Below are positions 17,283 through 24,048 of a stretch of DNA of 39,319 nucleotides, one piece after another. Below the pieces are notes generated by a model that saw only the letters and a list, made by a program, of their open reading frames with translations, was not told the DNA's origin and searched no databases. Position 1 is the first letter of the stretch. Every line of letters starts with the position of its first letter. The DNA comes from JANYGM01 sp043764015 (lineage in GTDB: Bacteria > Bacteroidota > Bacteroidia > Cytophagales > Thermonemataceae). The stretch lies in NCBI GenBank assembly GCA_043764015.1, contig JAYUKY010000080.1, forward strand, positions 1-39,319. The letters run 5' to 3'. The position numbers and the translations under genes were made by a program.

Positions 17283-17301
17283 TGTTTTATCAATTGTATT
17301 T

Positions 17302-17345
17302 TATCTCACACTTCATACTCACACTTCACACCTCATACCTTATCT
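17302..17345. repeat. Inverted heptanucleotide cluster upstream of pabB
   Basis: TCTCACA, CTTCATA, CTTCACA and CCTCATA units occupy the gap between pabB and the upstream gene and overlap the latter's stop. Together with the array at 17226 they could fold the pabB start into a long hairpin loop. Confidence 0.7.
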
Positions 17346-17864
17346 CAAAATCACAAAAAAACATTTCAAATTTGGATTATATTTCATTTCTCTAAATGGG
17401 TATGCGACCAAATCATCATAGTCATTTATTGTAATAAGATTATTCACAGAAAGCGCATTATTGCCATTATCAGCATTGTAGAGCCAAAAAGGTTTGCTTG
17501 GATGAACCATTAAAAACGTATTTCCACCCCAATTATCTGTTCTATCTTTTGCATTTAGGGCGTGATAAAAGACCTTCGTATTAGGCAAAATGGCAGGCAC
17601 ATAATAATATTTTTTTGAATACACATCAATTTTTATCCAGCCGTAAGTATGAAAATTACTTGCTTTTGTGCTATCAATTTTGATGCTATTATTAGTTTGG
17701 TAAGCATAAGTTACAAAAATTTGTTTTCCTGTACGGTTTTCCATACATACACAAGTGCTATCAGGCGTAGCAGGCGCACTAAGCGTGGTTTTTAGCGTAT
17801 CTTTTTGTGCAAAAGCAGTAAAAGAAAACAGTAAAAAACTGAATAAAAGTAATATTCTTGACAT
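17340..17864 (-). CDS. Exported hypothetical protein
   Basis: This 174-residue protein starts with a signal peptide (SRILLLFSFLLFSFTAFAQ). The mature part contains CVCMENRTGKQIFVTYAY and then IDVYSKKYYYVPAILP, a beta-rich pattern without enzyme motifs. It lies 57 bp upstream of pabB on the same strand; its stop abuts a heptanucleotide cluster. The family is not recognised. Confidence 0.6.
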   Translation of the reverse strand: MSRILLLFSFLLFSFTAFAQKDTLKTTLSAPATPDSTCVCMENRTGKQIFVTYAYQTNNSIKIDSTKASNFHTYGWIKIDVYSKKYYYVPAILPNTKVFYHALNAKDRTDNWGGNTFLMVHPSKPFWLYNADNGNNALSVNNLITINDYDDLVAYPFREMKYNPNLKCFFVILR

Positions 17865-18065
17865 AACTTAAAGTATTTTTGATTGTTTTAACAAAGATAA
17901 AAATAATTTCCAATAAGTAATTGTGAATTTTAAATTGCGAATTCTAAGTAGATATAAAACATTGGTAATCAAATAGCTATGTTTAACCTTCTTGTGAAGC
18001 CAGGTGTTTCCACCATAGCCGTCAAGTTGGTTGTAAATATACGAACAAAAGTGTATTTTTACGTT

Positions 18066-18380
18066 ATGAAAGATATTAGTTTTGCAGACCTTGATTTGAC
18101 TACTTCTTGTATGTCAGATTTATGTGTTTTTTTTGAAGAATCCAGCTTGGAAGCATTAGGCAAAGAGGTAAAATTTGTTCAGCGCAAGTCTGATATAACC
18201 TCTTGGCTATTTTTACAGTTGAATACTTTTTTCATTGATGCAAGTAAAGAAACGAGTTTAAATGATTTAGCAAGTGATTCGTACACAAATTATGGCGTAG
18301 AAATAACAAAACAAGGTCTAGACCAACGTTTTAATAGGGGGTTACAATTAGTTACAAAAATATTACACATTTCTAAATAA
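18066..18380 (+). pseudogene. Transposase fragment, IS4-type N-terminus
   Basis: ATG at 18066 gives about 104 residues: SFADLDLTTSCMSDLCVFFE, then ALGKEVKFVQRKSDITSWLFL, then SLNDLASDSYTNYG and LDQRFNRGLQL. This is the usual N-terminal domain of IS4-family transposases in Bacteroidota, which normally run to about 400 residues. The DDE catalytic core is absent, so the fragment is inactive. Confidence 0.7.
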
Positions 18381-18540
18381 AACTATACATTATACCTGAT
18401 TTTGTATACTTTTGTACAGATTTTATACTGTTTCTTAATTTATTTTTCACTATTTGCTTGTTTTTTGAATAATAATATTGTTTATTTGCATTCAGTTAGT
18501 GGCAAAAACCAAGCTATTAACTGTTTAGTTCTTTGTTTTG

Positions 18541-18735
18541 ATGTGGATTCAAGGTTATTGGTATAATTCTTACTGATATAAAATCCAAAAGTCTTCTGGG
18601 TGAGTTACACCCTTTGAGCCTGTGGAGTGCCAAACCAACCAACGGTTACGACCTAGGAGGCACTGTGAAGCAGGAAACAAACAGCAAATGTATACATTTG
18701 TGTAAGTTTTATATAACGGTAGGAGAAGTTTAAAA
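18541..18735 (+). mobile_element. IS200/IS605 right-end remnant with TnpB tail, omega-RNA-like
   Basis: The stretch containing GAGTTACACCCTTTGAGCC, GTGGAGTGCCAAACC, GGTTACGACCTAGGAGGCA and CTGTGAAGCAGGAAAC has the character of the 3' end of tnpB-bearing IS605/IS1341 elements, where the end of the gene overlaps the guide-like omega RNA. One frame reads ELHPLSLWSAKPTNGYDLGG then TVKQETNSKCIHLCKFY, reminiscent of TnpB C-termini. The rest of tnpB is missing. The identification is by recall of such ends and needs a search. Confidence 0.45.
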
Positions 18736-18747
18736 ATGTATTAAAAT

Positions 18748-18873
18748 GTAGGATGCGACCCCTTGTGGTCGCCCTTTTTGAATAGGCTAAAAACTTGATT
18801 TTATGCATTATTTTGCGTGCCGCTTGTTGCGTTGCTTTCGCAAGATACGGCGACCACAAGGGTCACACCCTAC
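18748..18873. repeat. GC-richer palindromic repeat, second copy
   Basis: GTAGGATGCGACCCCTTGTG at the left and GGCGACCACAAGGGTCACAC at the right, ending CCTAC, form long imperfect inverted arms; the loop has GTTGCTTTCGCA as in 1215-1334. It sits inside the decayed IS, separating the surviving transposase pieces. Confidence 0.75.
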
Positions 18874-19189
18874 AAAATACAAACTTGTCCTATACCCATG
18901 CTGTTTGTATGGTAAACTAATTTCTATTCTGATTGGAGGGCATTTACTAACCTTATTTAAGGCTTTTACGCAAGACAAGACTGATTTTGAGTTGAGTGAA
19001 TGGAAAGCATACAAAATAGTTAAAAAAACTCAAAAAAATCTAGAAATGTATTAGAAACGGAGATACAGGCTCTTTACAAAAATTAATTAAAACTATATTT
19101 GAAGAGTTTTTAGCATTCGCTAAAAAACAAAAAAACAAGCTAAATCTTCTCTAAATGATATATTGAAGACTTAACTTGACGGCTATGAG

Positions 19190-19254
19190 GCAAGCCCAAC
19201 CCCTACATTTTAATACCTTTGTTCCAACTTCTAAATATTTAACCTAAACAGTTA
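19190..19254. repeat. Half palindrome plus element end ACCTAAACAGTTA
   Basis: AAGCCCAACCCCTACATTTT is the reverse complement of most of the repeat at 23917-23966. ACCTAAACAGTTA (19242-19254) equals the end of the MITE-like elements at 1193 and 7980. An opposite-facing TAACTGTTTAG is at 18518-18528, but no target duplication joins the two. Confidence 0.5.
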
Positions 19255-19260
19255 TATTTT

Positions 19261-19288
19261 TCGTACTTCGTACTTCAAACTTCGTACC
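19261..19288. repeat. Heptanucleotide array TCGTACT x4 at the ndk stop
   Basis: TCGTACT TCGTACT TCAAACT TCGTACC ends on the first base of the ndk stop codon. Confidence 0.85.
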
Positions 19289-19707
19289 TAGTATTGGTGC
19301 ATTCCTGCAAAGAAAAATCCGCCTTCAATTGCTGCATTTTCGTCTGAATCAGAACCGTGAACGGCATTTGCTTCAATAGATTTTGCAAACATTTTGCGGA
19401 TAGTTCCTGCTTCTGCTTGTTCTGGGTTGGTTGCGCCAATTAGTTTTCTAAAGTCTGCAACTGCATTTTCTTTTTCCAAAATCATTGGAACAATAGTGCC
19501 AGAAGACATATAAGCGCATAAATCAGCATAAAAACCACGCTCTTTATGAACTTCATAAAATTGCCCTGCACGCTCACGGCTTAGGTGTGTAAGACGCATA
19601 GCTACAATACGAAAGCCTGCTTCTTCAATCATTTTAGTAATTGCGCCAATGTTGCCTGCTGCTGTTGCATCTGGCTTAATCATTGTGAAAGTTCTGTTAG
19701 TTGCCAT
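19288..19707 (-). CDS. ndk: Nucleoside diphosphate kinase
   Basis: The 139-residue length is normal for Ndk, which moves the gamma phosphate of ATP to other nucleoside diphosphates through a phosphohistidine. It begins ATNRTFTMIKPDATAAGNIG; the active-site motif NAVHGSDSDENA contains the catalytic His. A -7-like element TACCTTTG is read on the minus strand at 19742-19749, 35 bp before the start. The stop abuts a heptanucleotide array. Confidence 0.95.
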   Translation of the reverse strand: MATNRTFTMIKPDATAAGNIGAITKMIEEAGFRIVAMRLTHLSRERAGQFYEVHKERGFYADLCAYMSSGTIVPMILEKENAVADFRKLIGATNPEQAEAGTIRKMFAKSIEANAVHGSDSDENAAIEGGFFFAGMHQY

Positions 19708-19741
19708 TTTTTAGAATAAGTTATTGGTTATAATTTTGGTG

Positions 19742-19749
19742 CAAAGGTA
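19742..19749 (-). promoter_or_regulatory. -7 element TACCTTTG for ndk
   Basis: On the minus strand TACCTTTG matches TAnnTTTG and lies 35 bp upstream of the ndk ATG. A -33 TTTG is not evident. Confidence 0.45.
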
Positions 19750-19802
19750 ATGAAAAATTACTAAATATCAGTGAATTTTTTGAGAAATTTCCAATCCGTA
19801 TC

Positions 19803-19823
19803 TCGTACCTCAAACTTCGTACT
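19803..19823. repeat. Heptanucleotide array TCGTACC x3 near the ccmB stop
   Basis: TCGTACC TCAAACT TCGTACT lies 6 bp from the ccmB stop codon, between ccmB and ndk. Confidence 0.8.
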
Positions 19824-19829
19824 TTTCCG

Positions 19830-20531
19830 TTAGCTTTTCCACAAAAACGGAAATAAAATCACAGAAATAGCCACCACAATCACATTCATAGCTAAAAGTG
19901 TCAGCATTGCATCAAAACTTACGCCTCTATCAAGTCCGTCAAGGGCATTTTTGGATACTTTTATCAGTAAAAGTAGCATTGGCACAATAACAGGAAAACT
20001 CAAAATAGCCATTAATGTAGCATTTTGGTTGGCTTTTGCGGCTATTCCTGCCACCATTGTAAGGGTTGTGGCAAAACCTAACGCTCCCAAAAACAAATTA
20101 AAACCAAACAACATTTTATCAACAACAGGATTTCCTAGCAAAATCCAGTAAGCAATAAGTCCCAAAAATGCCATTACAAGCATCAACGAAGTATTATAAA
20201 TGATTTTTGAGATGATAATAGCCAACGGATTTGCCACGACATAATAATACAAAAAACGGCTTGGACGCTCCTGTACAAAACTTTTACCCACCGCATTAAC
20301 GGCAGAAAAAAGCATAATTATCCAGAAAAGAGCGTTCCACGTAATAGGATTTAGAGAATTTTGTTGCAGATTAAAGCTCAAATACGCAATCATTACTGCG
20401 CCAATAACGTACAAAAGAAGCCCATTGAGGGCATATTTTTGTCGCCATTCCAACAAAATCTCTTTTTTGATGAGGATATTTATTTCTGAAAGAATTTGCA
20501 CTTGAAGAGTTGTGAGTGTTATTTTTTGCAA
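19830..20531 (-). CDS. ccmB: Heme exporter protein CcmB
   Basis: This 233-residue integral membrane protein has six or so hydrophobic segments. Family motifs are KKEILLEWRQKYALNGLLLY at the start, SFVQERPSRFLYYYVVANP, and AGIAAKANQNATLMAILSFP. CcmB is the membrane part of the CcmAB ABC complex that releases holo-CcmE in cytochrome c maturation. ccmA is not adjacent; ccmE lies 3.5 kb away on the opposite strand, past the toxin-antitoxin-chaperone genes. About 100 bp separate it from the chaperone gene upstream, with a terminator in between, so it should have its own promoter. Confidence 0.92.
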   Translation of the reverse strand: MQKITLTTLQVQILSEINILIKKEILLEWRQKYALNGLLLYVIGAVMIAYLSFNLQQNSLNPITWNALFWIIMLFSAVNAVGKSFVQERPSRFLYYYVVANPLAIIISKIIYNTSLMLVMAFLGLIAYWILLGNPVVDKMLFGFNLFLGALGFATTLTMVAGIAAKANQNATLMAILSFPVIVPMLLLLIKVSKNALDGLDRGVSFDAMLTLLAMNVIVVAISVILFPFLWKS

Positions 20532-20534
20532 AGA

Positions 20535-20578
20535 TAAAAAAAATGCCGTTGTTGAATATTTTAATGTATCAACAATGG
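20535..20578 (-). terminator. Rho-independent terminator of the TAC operon
   Basis: On the minus strand CCATTGTTGA pairs with TCAACAACGG, then GCATTTTTTTT gives a T run of eight. It lies 54 bp after the stop of the chaperone gene. Confidence 0.7.
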
Positions 20579-20632
20579 TAGAAGTTTTTATCCAAACTGG
20601 AAATATAATGATATGCTTTTTTTTTATTTTTT

Positions 20633-21004
20633 TTATTTAGCTAACTCCACGAAGTTAATAGAGGGTAATATTACAGGTGGAACTCCAGCTTGCAACGTTA
20701 AATTTGATATAAAGGCTCTTAAATATGGAAATGCAATTGCAGGGGCATTTATTTTAGGGAAGTCTGATAATTTAAAATCCTCAGTTATTTTATCATCTAG
20801 TCTAAATGTAAATAAAGACTCTACTGTCAAGTCAAACATTACATCAATAACGTGAATTTTTATAGCAATCACAAATTCATCATCTTTATTTTCAAGAAAA
20901 TAATTTGCAATTTCAAGGTCAAAATGTTTATCACCAGCCTCTACATTTTCTATTATTGAAAATGTAAGATTTTTGACTTGCCAATTTGTTAGTTGTATGT
21001 TCAT
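20633..21004 (-). CDS. SecB-like chaperone of a toxin-antitoxin-chaperone system
   Basis: This 123-residue protein carries the SecB fold pattern: strand-rich core (ANYFLENKDDEFVIAIKIHV, then LTVESLFTFRLDD) and the C-terminal signature INAPAIAFPYLRAFISNLTL then GVPPVILPSINF (about 85-118), where SecB proteins have FPYaR..is.lt..gg.Pp..L..inF. SecB binds unfolded proteins. It is the last of three minus-strand genes with a toxin candidate and a small protein, 7 bp after the latter's stop. This arrangement is typical of TAC chaperones, which protect an otherwise unstable antitoxin, rather than of the general export factor. It is shorter than typical E. coli SecB (about 155), as TAC-type copies often are. 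Confidence 0.75.
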   Translation of the reverse strand: MNIQLTNWQVKNLTFSIIENVEAGDKHFDLEIANYFLENKDDEFVIAIKIHVIDVMFDLTVESLFTFRLDDKITEDFKLSDFPKINAPAIAFPYLRAFISNLTLQAGVPPVILPSINFVELAK

Positions 21005-21011
21005 ATTTGAA

Positions 21012-21245
21012 TTAAGCAGCTGTTGTGTAATTGCTTATCTCATTAATTTGAGAAATAGGAAAACTACCCTTAAAAGTATCTATACTTCCAAAGTGTTTTG
21101 TAGGTACTGATGTGAAGTTACCAGAAATTTCTAGCAAAACTTCCACAAATTCATATTTAGTAATAGCCACGTCAAGTAAGTATTCTGGCGTAACTGATTC
21201 AAAATATTGGTCAATTTGTTTTTTTAGTTTGTCATTTAGTTTCAT
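21012..21245 (-). CDS. Small antitoxin candidate of the TAC operon
   Basis: The protein has 77 residues: a helical first part (KLNDKLKKQIDQYFESVTPE, YLLDVAITKYEFVEVLLEI) and an extended tail with FPISQINEISNYTTAA. No DNA-binding motif is obvious. In TAC systems the antitoxin has a C-terminal chaperone-addiction segment bound by the SecB-like partner; the apolar, aromatic tail fits, but this is inference. It lies 114 bp after the toxin candidate and 7 bp before the chaperone gene. That gap is unusually long for a toxin-antitoxin pair, so it may have its own promoter, which would help keep antitoxin in excess. Confidence 0.6.
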   Translation of the reverse strand: MKLNDKLKKQIDQYFESVTPEYLLDVAITKYEFVEVLLEISGNFTSVPTKHFGSIDTFKGSFPISQINEISNYTTAA

Positions 21246-21359
21246 ATTATTTTACCTATTTTAATTATTTTTTTTGATTTTATCACATTATCAACATCAA
21301 AAACAGAACAAATTGTACAATTATTAGTTCGCAAATTTATCTGATAAATTCTTTCTTGT

Positions 21360-21803
21360 TCAAATTTTATGAAAAAAATTACCCTTTACTACATCAATTT
21401 TAAGAATTTTTTCATTCCTCACAAGGTTAATCATTGCGCCATCAAGAAAATTCAATTTTTTATTTAGCGGTTTGACTTTATCCAAAAATTTAGTAATAAT
21501 ATAATTTAATATTTCCACTCCTTCATGTGAAGTTAAATCTAAATGAGTATCATCATCAATTTCTAAAATAGATTCAATAACACAAAAACTGGTATATGTA
21601 TGAGATTTTATTTTATTGTCCCAAGATTGACAACTTGCCCATTTTGAAGCAAGCTCTTCAATATTATTATTGACCCCATTAACAAAAAAATATGCCCCAT
21701 CACCTAACCATTCGTCAATTTTTTCAGATATAATAAATTTAGATTGAATTATTTTCTCACCTGATTGTAAAGATGTGCCGTGACAGCCGACAAAAGTTAT
21801 CAT
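21360..21803 (-). CDS. ADP-ribosyltransferase-like toxin candidate
   Basis: This 147-residue protein has the PARP/diphtheria-toxin-type ADP-ribosyltransferase layout: GCHGTS (His8) near the start, then WLGDGAYFF (Tyr38) in the second core strand, then a region with ASKWASCQ and a strand SHTYTSFCVIESILEIDDD. His and Tyr are the NAD-binding pair of such folds; the third catalytic residue cannot be fixed by eye. There is no signal peptide, so it acts in the cell, most likely as the toxin of the operon. NAD-using toxins with a SecB-type chaperone include CmdT, which modifies mRNA during phage attack. The gene is first in the operon. An imperfect palindrome GCGTTTGAAATACGC on the minus strand, about 70 bp upstream, may be an operator. 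Confidence 0.65.
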   Translation of the reverse strand: MITFVGCHGTSLQSGEKIIQSKFIISEKIDEWLGDGAYFFVNGVNNNIEELASKWASCQSWDNKIKSHTYTSFCVIESILEIDDDTHLDLTSHEGVEILNYIITKFLDKVKPLNKKLNFLDGAMINLVRNEKILKIDVVKGNFFHKI

Positions 21804-21865
21804 ATTTCAATTACTTTTTACAATATTAAATGTTAGAATAATTATGTACGTAAGTGCGTATTTCA

Positions 21866-21880
21866 AACGCAAACCTAATG
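21866..21880. promoter_or_regulatory. Imperfect palindrome upstream of the TAC operon
   Basis: GCGTATTTCAAACGC (plus strand; GCGTTTGAAATACGC on the minus strand) has matching 4-bp ends GCGT/ACGC and partial inner symmetry. It is placed where an operator of an autoregulated toxin operon would be. The call is weak. Confidence 0.3.
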
Positions 21881-21982
21881 AAAATATTTGCTCTCTGCAA
21901 ATAAAATAAAATTTAATTGATATTTTTGGTATCAGGAGGGAAATAACTGACACAATATAACAAAAACGAACTATGAATATCT

Positions 21983-22273
21983 TTAATTAGCCTTTAGCTT
22001 ATCTTCAAAAATTTTATACTCTATAAATCCAATAATTGCAACATAAATTAACCAAATCCACCAACTATATGAAAAATTAAAAGCAGTATTAAATTTTTCA
22101 CTAAAATTATAATACTGCCAATGAAGACTATCTGGGTCAAAATTCTTCCAACTGTAAACTGATTTAGCAAGCGCAACAAACACTATAAACAGAAAAATGG
22201 GAGTGGTAATAGCTAAAATTAGTTTTTGATTGGAGTTCAATTTAGCTATGAATTGTTCAAGTTTTTTTATCAT
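21983..22273 (-). CDS. Small two-segment membrane protein
   Basis: This 96-residue protein has two membrane segments (about 18-38, ILAITTPIFLFIVFVALAKS, and about 69-87, SWWIWLIYVAIIGFIEYKIF) with a polar loop between and a charged N-terminus. It lies 180 bp upstream of the toxin candidate on the same strand and is probably independent. The family is not recognised. Immunity- or sensor-like roles cannot be tested here. Confidence 0.6.
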   Translation of the reverse strand: MIKKLEQFIAKLNSNQKLILAITTPIFLFIVFVALAKSVYSWKNFDPDSLHWQYYNFSEKFNTAFNFSYSWWIWLIYVAIIGFIEYKIFEDKLKAN

Positions 22274-22379
22274 TATTTTTTTGTTTAAAACAGCTACATA
22301 CTCCAGTTACAAACATAATAAAACTATTTTAATTTTACAAAAATATTTCAATTTAATTCGTATTGATGCCAAAACAAGG

Positions 22380-23099
22380 TTATTTCTTCTTTTTTGCGGT
22401 GATAACTACTTGATATTTAAGTGTTTCTGTATCAACTTCAATGTTTTCAAAGTTAGCTTTTTCTAGCTCATTTGTGATGGTTTTTACATCAAGTTTCATA
22501 TTTTCTGGCGGACCAAAATCAATGCCCATATCTCCTTTTTTAAACTCAATAATCAGGATTTTTCCTTGTTTTTGAAGTCCGTTGCGTATTTTTTTGAGGT
22601 AAACCAAACGGCTACTTATGTGATGATATACGTTCACAAGCATTGCTACATCAGCCTCATTATCTGCAAGGCGTGGGTCTTCTGGCGAGATAAGACGTGT
22701 TTCTATCTTTTTTTGCTGATTTTCAGGTAATGCTTTCTTTTTGTTTTTGATAAAATCAATAAAACGCTTATCAATATCAAGAGCAACCACTTTTTTAGCT
22801 TTTTCAGCCAGCGCAAAAGTGAAAAAACCTGTTCCTGCGCCAATATCTATGATAGTTGCACCTTCTATGGGTGAGATTTTCTGAAAAATCTTCTCACGTT
22901 GTTTCCAATCTTCCCGTTCTGTACTTTCAAATTCTGTAACTAATTTATCAAAATTTTGTACATAAACGTGGTTATTGGAAACTTTATGTGCATCTTTGGC
23001 ATTTACGGTGTCATTTTGAGTAGTGTTTTCGTTTTTTCTACTTTTTTCGCAAGAAAAAAGAAAGAAAAAAAGCAGCACAAAAGAAATATTTTTAGGCAT
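22380..23099 (-). CDS. Lipoprotein-type class I SAM methyltransferase
   Basis: From ATG at 23099 the protein has 239 residues; a longer start at 23168 is less likely because it would add a stretch before the signal peptide. The N-terminus is a lipoprotein signal peptide (PKNISFVLLFFFLFSC, lipobox LFSC). The body is a full class I methyltransferase: motif I IIDIGAGTGFFTFALAEKA, KVVALDIDKRFIDFI, EADVAMLVNVYHHI and LIIEFKKGDM. Presence of a lipid anchor on a SAM enzyme is odd, because SAM is cytoplasmic; similar proteins exist in other Bacteroidota. The substrate is unknown. It is divergent from the DUF151 gene. Confidence 0.8.
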   Translation of the reverse strand: MPKNISFVLLFFFLFSCEKSRKNENTTQNDTVNAKDAHKVSNNHVYVQNFDKLVTEFESTEREDWKQREKIFQKISPIEGATIIDIGAGTGFFTFALAEKAKKVVALDIDKRFIDFIKNKKKALPENQQKKIETRLISPEDPRLADNEADVAMLVNVYHHISSRLVYLKKIRNGLQKQGKILIIEFKKGDMGIDFGPPENMKLDVKTITNELEKANFENIEVDTETLKYQVVITAKKKK

Positions 23100-23105
23100 A
23101 AAGTT

Positions 23106-23155
23106 GTTAAAGAAGTGTAATAAATAGATAGTTAAAGAAGTGTAATAAATAGATA
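23106..23155. repeat. Two exact 25-bp tandem copies
   Basis: The unit GTTAAAGAAGTGTAATAAAT followed by AGATA occurs twice without change. It lies in the leader upstream of the methyltransferase ATG at 23099, between the divergent genes. Confidence 0.9.
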
Positions 23156-23284
23156 TTTGACTTATCAAATTGTGTTTATATTTGGGCGTAAATTACGTGT
23201 TTTTTATGAATAAAAGATAGCAAATTGCAACAAATATTTTGCTTTTATAGAAAAAAGCGTAATTTTGCATTAAAATTTAATAGC

Positions 23285-23869
23285 GTGGACAAGATAAGAT
23301 TAGATATATTGGGGCTTTCAGCAAGCCAGACTTCTAGCGGCTCATTTGCCCTAATTTTGGGCGAAAGAGGCGGAAACCGCAGACTTCCTATCGTGATAGG
23401 AATGTTTGAAGCGCAAGCTATTGCCATTGAAATTGAGCATATTACGCCCAATCGCCCAATGACACACGACTTATTCCGCTCTCTGGCAGAAAATTTTAAG
23501 ATAAATATTACAGAAGTTGTTATCTCAGAACTACGTGAGGGCGTTTTTTTTGCGCACCTTGCCTGCGAGGGAGACCGTAATGTTACAGATATTGATGCAC
23601 GTCCTTCTGATGCTATTGCTATTGCCTTGCGTTTTGGTGTGCCTATTTTCACTACTGAAAATGTTTTGTCGGAAGCAGGCATTATTTTGAGTCATAATGA
23701 TGACGAGGAAGGCGTAGAAGCAACAAAAGAAGATGCGCCAGCTCGTGGCAATACCTCTATCAAAAGTGCCAGCAAAGATGAACTTGATGATATGCTTAAA
23801 AACGCATTAGAAAATGAAGACTATGAGGGCGCAGCACGCATAAGAGATGAAATGAGCAAAAGAATGTAA
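23285..23869 (+). CDS. DUF151 bifunctional-nuclease-family protein with UVR motif
   Basis: From GTG at 23285 (VDKIRLDILGLSASQTSSG) the protein has 194 residues; the frame upstream is open but lacks family similarity. Residues about 1-130 match DUF151/BFN proteins (RLPIVIGMFEAQAIAIEIE, RPMTHDLFRSL, RPSDAIAIALRFGVPIF). The C-terminus (about 165-192, DELDDMLKNALENEDYEGAA) is a UVR motif, known from UvrB/UvrC as a pairing helix. The combination is typical of Bacteroidota. The plant relatives have nuclease activity; the bacterial role is unclear. A heptanucleotide array follows 7 bp after the stop. Confidence 0.85.
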   Translation: MDKIRLDILGLSASQTSSGSFALILGERGGNRRLPIVIGMFEAQAIAIEIEHITPNRPMTHDLFRSLAENFKINITEVVISELREGVFFAHLACEGDRNVTDIDARPSDAIAIALRFGVPIFTTENVLSEAGIILSHNDDEEGVEATKEDAPARGNTSIKSASKDELDDMLKNALENEDYEGAARIRDEMSKRM

Positions 23870-23876
23870 GTTTAAG

Positions 23877-23904
23877 GTACGAAGTTTGAAGTACGAGGTA
23901 CGTT
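23877..23904. repeat. Heptanucleotide array GTACGAA x4
   Basis: GTACGAA GTTTGAA GTACGAG GTACGTT begins 8 bp after the stop at 23869. Confidence 0.85.
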
Positions 23905-23916
23905 AGTTTTTACGTT

Positions 23917-23966
23917 AAAATGTAAGGGTTGGGCTTACCCAGCCCAACTTGCGAAAGCAAAACAAC
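23917..23966. repeat. GC-richer palindromic repeat, third copy
   Basis: AAGGGTTGGGCTTACCCAGC is followed by CCAACTTGCGAAAGCAAAAC; GTTGGGCT/AGCCCAAC form the hairpin and TTGCGAAAGC matches the loop word of the other copies. Confidence 0.6.
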
Positions 23967-24048
23967 CAAAAACTGTATTTTAAACCCTGAAAGGGTTTAA
24001 CAATCATAACCCCACGTGGAACGTAGGGAAACAAGACAACAAAATTTT

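Larger units (their letters stand above)
18014..19187 (+). mobile_element. Decayed IS4-type insertion sequence
   Basis: CATAGCCGTCAAGTT at 18014-18028 and its exact reverse complement at 19173-19187 look like the terminal inverted repeats. Inside, 18066-18380 codes the N-terminal part of an IS4-family-type transposase, and 18895 to about 19140 codes the remains of a C-terminal part (LYGKLISILIGGHLLTLF, then AYKIVKKTQ, then IFEEFLAFAKKQKNKLNLL after frame changes). The middle is lost and replaced by the IS605-like end and by a palindromic repeat. No target duplication could be seen. Confidence 0.6.

Noticed and set aside
18803..19054. 83-codon ORF as an independent gene
   Set aside because: Its start lies in a palindromic repeat and its end is the decayed C-terminal part of the IS4-type transposase.
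24008..24023. CCCCACGTGGAACG near ccmE as a second parS
   Set aside because: Only the right half matches; the left four bases all differ from the parS pattern.
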